Below, in pieces: positions 5,996 through 9,915 of a DNA stretch of 9,915 nucleotides. The position numbers and the translations under genes are program-made. This DNA comes from an uncultured Eggerthella sp. GTDB lineage: Bacteria; Actinomycetota; Coriobacteriia; Coriobacteriales; Eggerthellaceae. Where the stretch lies: contig URMQ01000056.1 of NCBI GenBank assembly GCA_900548955.1, positions 1 to 9,915 of the forward strand. The letters are read 5' to 3'. Position 1 is the first letter of the stretch, and each line of letters opens with the position of its first letter. The notes beneath the pieces were generated by a model that did no database searches, was not told the origin of the DNA, and saw nothing but the letters and a program-made list of their open reading frames with translations.

Positions 5996-6103
5996 CATTA
6001 GAAAGTAAAGTTGCTTAATGATTTGATTTAGAACCCGTTCACCGTCAGAATAGACCTGTAAGCAAAAGCGATAAGCTTGAGCAAATGAAAAGAAGGGGGA
6101 CTA

Positions 6104-7306
6104 ATGAATCCTAACGCAAAGATCACGGATGAGCAGTTTGAGGCATACCTCAAGCAGATCCGCGAATTGGCAGAGGGCCCATTCGAAGAAATGCAGAAAG
6201 AGATCGAGGTAACCAATACCTTCCCAGAGGAGTTCTATGAACTCTCCAAGAAGAACGACCTCTATCGTTACTATCTGCCATCTGAATACGGTGGATGGGA
6301 TCTCAACGAACTTGAAATCCTGAAGGTTCAGGAAGAGTTCTCTCGTGGACCTGGCGGAATGCGTATGCATCTTCATCATGCAGCTGACATGAACTGGCGT
6401 ATCCTTGAGGACTATGGCAAGCCAGAGCTCAAGGCTCAGCTCATGGACAAGTTCCAGGACAAGACCATTTACTGCAACTTTGCTATCACCGAAAAGACTG
6501 GTGGTACTGGTGCTGACCTTCACACCACTGCAGAAAAGCAGGCTGACGGTTCTTATGTTTTGAACGGTGAAAAGTGGCTCATCTCCCACACCGACTGCTC
6601 TGATTACACCTATGTAATCGCAGTAACCGACCAGGAAAGCGACAAGGACTCTCGTCTGTCTGCATTCCTCGTACCTAACGATGCTCCAGGCTTTGAAATC
6701 ATTCCTATGCCTCATATGATGGGCTGCAAGGGTGCAGGTCATGCAGGTCTTAAGTTCACCAACTTGAAGCTTGATCCTATTTATCTGCTCGGCGAAGAGG
6801 GTCAGGGCATGGAAGTAGCTATTCACTCCCTGTCTGTTTCTCGTGTACACATCGCTTGCTCTAACCTCGGCATGGCACAGCGTATGCTCGAGATCTCCCT
6901 TAAGCGTGCAGCTGACCGTGTAACCTTTGGCAAGCCAATCATCAAGCGCCAGGCAATCAAGATGAAGATTGCTAACATGCAGATGATGATTCATGCACTT
7001 CGCTGCTTGGTATACGATTTCGCTCAGGACTTCGACATTGACCAGCACAATGACTACATCGATGAAAAGGCTGCTATTGCTAAGCTCTTCTCCATCGACA
7101 CTGTACGTCTTGTATCTGATGAAATGCTCGAGATCTTCGGTGGCGACGGCTACTTCGAGGATTCTCCTTATGGTCCTACCGAGCGTCTCTATCGTGACTG
7201 CCGCGCTATGTGGCTTGAAGAGGGTGCTCCTACCGTACAGCGCATTACCATCGCTCGTGAGTGCGAGAAGCATGGCGGCAAGATTGAGTACCTGTCCGCA
7301 AAGTAG
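6104..7306 (+). CDS. Acyl-CoA dehydrogenase family flavoprotein
   Basis: The protein has 400 residues, starts at ATG 6104 behind AAGGGGG (about 6093-6099), and has normal family length. The N-terminal helical domain is followed by the FAD-binding segment 'FAITEKTGGTGADLHTTA' (about 126-143; most relatives read AITEPxAGSD) and 'NGEKWLISH' (154-162). The C-terminal helical domain has 'RVTFGKPI' (272-279), 'IFGGDGYFED' (344-353) and 'LEEGAPTVQR', in which Glu373 aligns with the catalytic base of medium-chain acyl-CoA dehydrogenases ('YEGTSQIQR'). Family reaction: FAD-dependent alpha,beta-dehydrogenation of an acyl-CoA with ETF as electron partner; several anaerobic members work in reverse as enoyl-CoA reductases. 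No etfAB genes are in the window. It is a separate transcription unit between terminators, next to a LysR gene. In the cluster it probably handles the CoA ester made by the upstream transferases. Direction and substrate are unknown. Confidence 0.92.
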   Translation: MNPNAKITDEQFEAYLKQIRELAEGPFEEMQKEIEVTNTFPEEFYELSKKNDLYRYYLPSEYGGWDLNELEILKVQEEFSRGPGGMRMHLHHAADMNWRILEDYGKPELKAQLMDKFQDKTIYCNFAITEKTGGTGADLHTTAEKQADGSYVLNGEKWLISHTDCSDYTYVIAVTDQESDKDSRLSAFLVPNDAPGFEIIPMPHMMGCKGAGHAGLKFTNLKLDPIYLLGEEGQGMEVAIHSLSVSRVHIACSNLGMAQRMLEISLKRAADRVTFGKPIIKRQAIKMKIANMQMMIHALRCLVYDFAQDFDIDQHNDYIDEKAAIAKLFSIDTVRLVSDEMLEIFGGDGYFEDSPYGPTERLYRDCRAMWLEEGAPTVQRITIARECEKHGGKIEYLSAK

Positions 7307-7353
7307 TTATAACTTGTAATTATTTATAACTCTGCATTTAATTTGCGGTTCTT

Positions 7354-7393
7354 ATGGGTCTTCGTCCTATAATTGGATGAAGACCCATTTTTT
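7354..7393 (+). terminator. Rho-independent terminator after the acyl-CoA dehydrogenase
   Basis: ATGGGTCTTCGTCC (7354-7367) pairs with GGATGAAGACCCAT (7375-7388): 14 pairs with one G-T wobble and a 7-nt loop TATAATT, followed by a run of T. It is very strong. The stem is near-symmetrical, but no clear A-run precedes it, so it mainly serves the + strand. Confidence 0.92.
7368..7373 (+). promoter_or_regulatory. TATAAT hexamer in the terminator loop, possible -10 for the second LysR gene
   Basis: A consensus TATAAT lies exactly in the loop of the preceding terminator, 42 bp before the LysR start codon. TTGCGG (7343-7348) is a partial -35 match at a rather long 19-bp spacing. Transcription from it would start inside the 3' arm of the terminator, about 35 nt before the LysR start. 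Confidence 0.4.
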
Positions 7394-7414
7394 ATATTCA
7401 GATGAGGGGCCGCT

Positions 7415-8347
7415 ATGAATTTGTCTCAACTACGCTATTTTCGAAAGCTAGCAGAAGTCCAGCATTTTACTCGTGCAGCCGAAGCTCTTTTTATCACCCA
7501 ACCTGCATTTTCAAATTCAATCAAGCAGTTAGAAAATGAGTTGGGAGTTCCGCTATTCGAACAGCACGGCCGCAATGTTCGTCTAACCAAATATGGCAAA
7601 GAATTCAACGAATATGTTTCCGAGGGTCTTGATGTTATAGATAAAGGTATTCAGGTAGCGCAGGAACATGCCAATAGTCTTTCCGGCACCATCGACATCG
7701 GCACAATCTTTACGGTGCAATCTGATTATTTGCCAGCGCTTTTAAGGACTTATCGCAGTATTTATGGCACTCAGGTAGACGTGCGCTTATATCAAGGTCT
7801 TACGCAGGGATTGCTGGATAGATTGGTAGATGGAACGTACGACATTGCAATTTGCGCCTATGCAGAAGGATTACCTGATATTGAATTTGTGCCCGTGTTA
7901 ACTCAGGATTTTGTTGCCGTTGTGCATAAAGACAATCCTTTGGCGCAACGAGGTGAAATCAAAGTATCAGATATGCGAAAAACCGGAATAGTAACCTATA
8001 GACCCGAGACATCTATTGGCAGTGAAGTAAAACGTTTGATTGAAAACTTTAACCTCACCATTAAACAGTGGTGCGATGATGAAATTACTCTTGGTGGAGA
8101 AGTGTCTGTTAATCCAGATTTGCTTGGTATTTCTTTAGATACACTAGGATTGGCGCCTTTTCCCGAATTGAAGCGTATTCCATTTGCGGGTGATGCAGGC
8201 AAGGGAGCTCACCAAATTTATCTTGCGTATCGTAAAAACGCCCACAAAACTCGAGCTGTAGAAAATATGATTGCTTTAGCACAGCATATGCAATGGGATG
8301 GTAAGCAAGGTAAGGTAGACGAGAGTTATTCAACAAGCGAAAAATAA
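7415..8347 (+). CDS. LysR-type transcriptional regulator, complete
   Basis: The protein has 310 residues, starts at ATG 7415 behind GAGGGGC (7404-7410), and has typical family length. The N-terminal winged helix-turn-helix (about 1-60) contains 'HFTRAAEALFITQPAFSNSI' (17-36), a near-perfect LysR signature, then a linker helix and a ligand-binding domain from about 92 to 295 ('SGTIDIGTIFTV', 'NPLAQR', 'CDDEI'). It resembles the truncated LysR at the start of the window in the ligand domain, so the two are paralogues. It follows the acyl-CoA dehydrogenase on the same strand behind a strong terminator. Candidate targets are the dyads at 5971-5995 and 934-952. The effector is likely the cluster's substrate or a CoA or acid intermediate, but this is inference. 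Codon use (frequent AAA for Lys) differs from the enzyme genes and fits modest expression. Confidence 0.95.
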   Translation: MNLSQLRYFRKLAEVQHFTRAAEALFITQPAFSNSIKQLENELGVPLFEQHGRNVRLTKYGKEFNEYVSEGLDVIDKGIQVAQEHANSLSGTIDIGTIFTVQSDYLPALLRTYRSIYGTQVDVRLYQGLTQGLLDRLVDGTYDIAICAYAEGLPDIEFVPVLTQDFVAVVHKDNPLAQRGEIKVSDMRKTGIVTYRPETSIGSEVKRLIENFNLTIKQWCDDEITLGGEVSVNPDLLGISLDTLGLAPFPELKRIPFAGDAGKGAHQIYLAYRKNAHKTRAVENMIALAQHMQWDGKQGKVDESYSTSEK

Positions 8348-8455
8348 TAGGGTGTTACTATCTGCATTTCAAAGTTGGCTACTAATGCGGGCGATATTGT
8401 ATTGATAATCAGTAGCTAGGCGCAGTACGAGTAAGTTTGCGAAAAGGGAGGTGCA

Positions 8456-9915
8456 ATGGGAAAGAGAATTTTAGAGGTTATCCCTTACGTTGTCTTTCTT
8501 GTTGCGCTCTTTTTTGTTGAATATAACTTATTCGGCGTTGAAGATGCGCTCTTAGGTATTGTGTTTCAGTCTTTCGCAAAGACTATGGTGGAAACCATTG
8601 GCCTGTCATTCGTAAATTATCTTAAACACGCGTTTCTCTTTTTCTTGATGAGTCTTTGCGCTTCTATTGCGGGCTTGCATCCGGTATTGCTTGTTGCGGG
8701 TAGTGCCCTATATATGTTTGCAATTACCCTGCTTAATTCCGATCCTTATTTACCGCGCAATTTTTTCATGCTTGGTATGGGATTTTTATTGCTAGAAATT
8801 TATCCCATTAGAGTTGAAGAGATTCCTATTCGTTTAGGTGCAACTATTTTTGCAATAGCATGTACGACTGCTTTTATCTATGCAATGAAGGCGGTAAAGC
8901 AAGAGAGCGCTATTGCTCGTGACCGTAAATTTGTCATGCGTGCCTTTGATGATATTGGATTTCAGCTTATAGATTTATCGCATGGAAATACTATCGATAT
9001 CGATTCGCATAGGGTTTATAAGATTACGCAGGAATATTGCAATACTGAATATGGAGCAACATTTAGACAGGGCGGCCTTTTGAGTGGGCGTCAGCGGTAT
9101 ACTTTTTCATTGCTGGTGTGTGCCGAACAGGTTGCAGATATGATCCAAGCGGCTTCGCGTAATGCTAAAACTATGAGTGAAAAAGAGCAAATGTATTTGC
9201 TTGATCTTTCGGAAGTATTCTTGGCGTTCGGAAAAGGTCGCATCCTTCAGGTTCGTGCGATGATTGACGCGCTAGAGGGATTCCTAGAGACGCATGAACT
9301 TGATGAATATGAGCACGATACAACGTGGCGTGCAACGCTTGAGGCATTAGTTAGAACCTTGAGAGAAAACGTGGCATCGCGCAACAACGATACTCCGTTC
9401 TGGAGGGGATTAAAGTATCGTGCGAAGTTTATTAAAGACAATTTTTCTCACAAAAATCCTCAAGTTCGCTTTGCTATTCAGCTTTCAGCAGTGGTAGGGG
9501 TGGGCTTCTTTATTGCCGAGATTATGAGTGTATTTTTCCAAACGCGTTTTGGCGTATGGATTCCCTTAACATCGTTTCTTATGCTTAACACTTACCGTGA
9601 CGAAACAATAAAGATGATGGGCAGTCAAACGCTAGGCATGTTTATTGGCATCGTGGTATTTGTGGGGGTGGTACATTTCATTCCACTTGAGGTTCGATTG
9701 CTGTTTGTTTTGCTTATAGGCTATACCGTTATTTTGTTGAACATAGGACCTGCGGTTTCCATGGCTGCAGGTACACAATTAGCCTTGACGGCTCTCTATT
9801 CTACGATGTCTTTGGGTGACACCCTCTTTATTCGCTTGCTGTTTGTGTTGTGCGGAACGCTGGTTGTGCTCACTATTGTTTTTGGTCTGTTGCAGGCACG
9901 AAGAAATTTGACTAT
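8456..9915 (+). CDS. FUSC-family integral membrane protein (aromatic acid exporter-like), 3' end outside window
   Basis: An open frame starts at ATG 8456 behind GGGAGGTG (8446-8453) and runs 486 codons to the window edge with no stop. Hydrophobic segments appear around residues 8-27, 55-73, 76-95, 103-117 and 127-145, followed by a polar, mostly helical cytoplasmic region (about 150-335) and a second hydrophobic bundle (about 340-362, 392-410, 413-430, 437-452 and 458-480). The stretch 'NPQVRFAIQLSAVVGVGFFI' followed by 'FGVWIPLTSFLMLN' and 'YRDETIKMMGSQTLGMFIG' matches the FUSC fold of YccS/AaeB-like proteins: an Arg after an amphipathic stretch, then 'G.W.PLT'. Members are proposed to export aromatic carboxylic acids or related toxic acids. 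It follows the second LysR by 108 bp on the same strand and may share its transcript. Being next to an acid-CoA cluster, it could export a substrate or product, but it may be unrelated. Confidence 0.82.
   Translation, partial: MGKRILEVIPYVVFLVALFFVEYNLFGVEDALLGIVFQSFAKTMVETIGLSFVNYLKHAFLFFLMSLCASIAGLHPVLLVAGSALYMFAITLLNSDPYLPRNFFMLGMGFLLLEIYPIRVEEIPIRLGATIFAIACTTAFIYAMKAVKQESAIARDRKFVMRAFDDIGFQLIDLSHGNTIDIDSHRVYKITQEYCNTEYGATFRQGGLLSGRQRYTFSLLVCAEQVADMIQAASRNAKTMSEKEQMYLLDLSEVFLAFGKGRILQVRAMIDALEGFLETHELDEYEHDTTWRATLEALVRTLRENVASRNNDTPFWRGLKYRAKFIKDNFSHKNPQVRFAIQLSAVVGVGFFIAEIMSVFFQTRFGVWIPLTSFLMLNTYRDETIKMMGSQTLGMFIGIVVFVGVVHFIPLEVRLLFVLLIGYTVILLNIGPAVSMAAGTQLALTALYSTMSLGDTLFIRLLFVLCGTLVVLTIVFGLLQARRNLT

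Larger units (their letters stand above)
5743..6103. other. Intergenic region with terminator and upstream regulatory region of the acyl-CoA dehydrogenase
   Basis: This 361-bp stretch contains no credible gene. The first 110 bp hold the end of the CoA-transferase transcript and its terminator. The remaining 250 bp are AT-rich and must carry the promoter of the acyl-CoA dehydrogenase. Candidate elements are a dyad AAACAT-N9-ATGTTT (5885-5905), TTTACA (5904-5909) as a -35-like hexamer, TTGCAA/TATGCA (5913-5918 and 5936-5941) with 17-bp spacing as a weak promoter pair, and a strong LysR-box-like dyad (5971-5995). No promoter could be assigned with confidence. Confidence 0.6.

Noticed and set aside
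6101..7273. A 390-codon open frame on the minus strand, antisense to the acyl-CoA dehydrogenase; similar long antisense frames at 2115-3017 and 3141-4211.
   Set aside because: They are mirror frames of strongly codon-biased genes, which avoid codons that read as stops on the other strand. Their translations show no family motifs, and no ribosome binding site or terminator supports them.
3159..7306. Identification as a carnitine (cai) operon.
   Set aside because: A CaiB-like transferase and an acyl-CoA dehydrogenase are present, but CaiC ligase, CaiD hydratase and the CaiT transporter are missing, and the first transferase looks closer to the 2-hydroxyacid type.
8348..8455. GCTACT...AGTAGC inverted repeat and GATAAT (8404-8409) as terminator or promoter of the FUSC gene.
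   Set aside because: The arms are only 6 bp with a long loop and no T-run, and no -35 hexamer sits at proper spacing, so neither call is supported.
1..9915. CRISPR arrays, tRNA/rRNA genes, toxin-antitoxin or phage genes.
   Set aside because: No regularly spaced repeats, cloverleaf-like sequences or recognisable proteins of these types were seen in the window.

Overview
The window holds a compact catabolic gene cluster from a bacterium. It encodes short-chain and medium-chain dehydrogenases, two different class III (CaiB/BaiF-type) CoA-transferase family proteins and an acyl-CoA dehydrogenase. LysR-type regulators flank the cluster on both sides and a membrane protein of the FUSC family follows. 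All supported genes are on the + strand. The base composition is moderate. This gene mix is typical of anaerobic gut or rumen bacteria that ferment or reduce organic acids, such as Coriobacteriia (Eggerthellaceae and relatives) or Clostridia. No rRNA or other marker gene is present, so the taxon is an inference and stays open.

Layout. 1-592: C-terminal part of a LysR regulator, cut by the window edge and closed by a hairpin terminator at 673-708. 593-1076: a long non-coding stretch with a possible transposase remnant (741-944), short direct repeats and several inverted repeats that could be operators. 1077-1860: an SDR-family oxidoreductase broken by a frameshift near 1266-1273. 1941-2993: a zinc-dependent medium-chain dehydrogenase, followed by a terminator-like hairpin at 3065-3104. 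3159-4475 and 4507-5742: two class III CoA-transferase family genes 31 nt apart, surely one transcript, ending at a strong terminator (5820-5853). 5743-6103: a leader region with a good LysR-box-like dyad (5971-5995). 6104-7306: acyl-CoA dehydrogenase, with its own terminator (7354-7393). 7415-8347: a complete LysR regulator. 8456-9915: an FUSC-family membrane protein that runs off the window without a stop.

How the genes may work together (inference). A hydroxylated carboxylic acid could be oxidised or epimerised by the SDR and/or the zinc dehydrogenase. The acid would be activated by CoA transfer from another acyl-CoA, avoiding ATP-dependent ligation. It might be isomerised by the second CaiB-like protein, which has a racemase-like His/Asp pair. 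The acyl-CoA dehydrogenase would then desaturate it or, running in reverse as in anaerobic respiration or fermentation, reduce an enoyl-CoA. No CoA ligase, enoyl-CoA hydratase/dehydratase or ETF gene lies in the window, so those steps must be encoded elsewhere or not be needed. The substrate cannot be read from the sequence. The five metabolic genes strongly prefer a narrow codon set (for example AAG for Lys), while the regulators and the FUSC gene do not, which suggests high expression of the enzymes.

The most notable points are the frameshifted SDR in an otherwise intact and codon-biased cluster, the pairing of two divergent CaiB-family proteins with no known complete pathway around them, and the dyads placed in front of both main transcription units.
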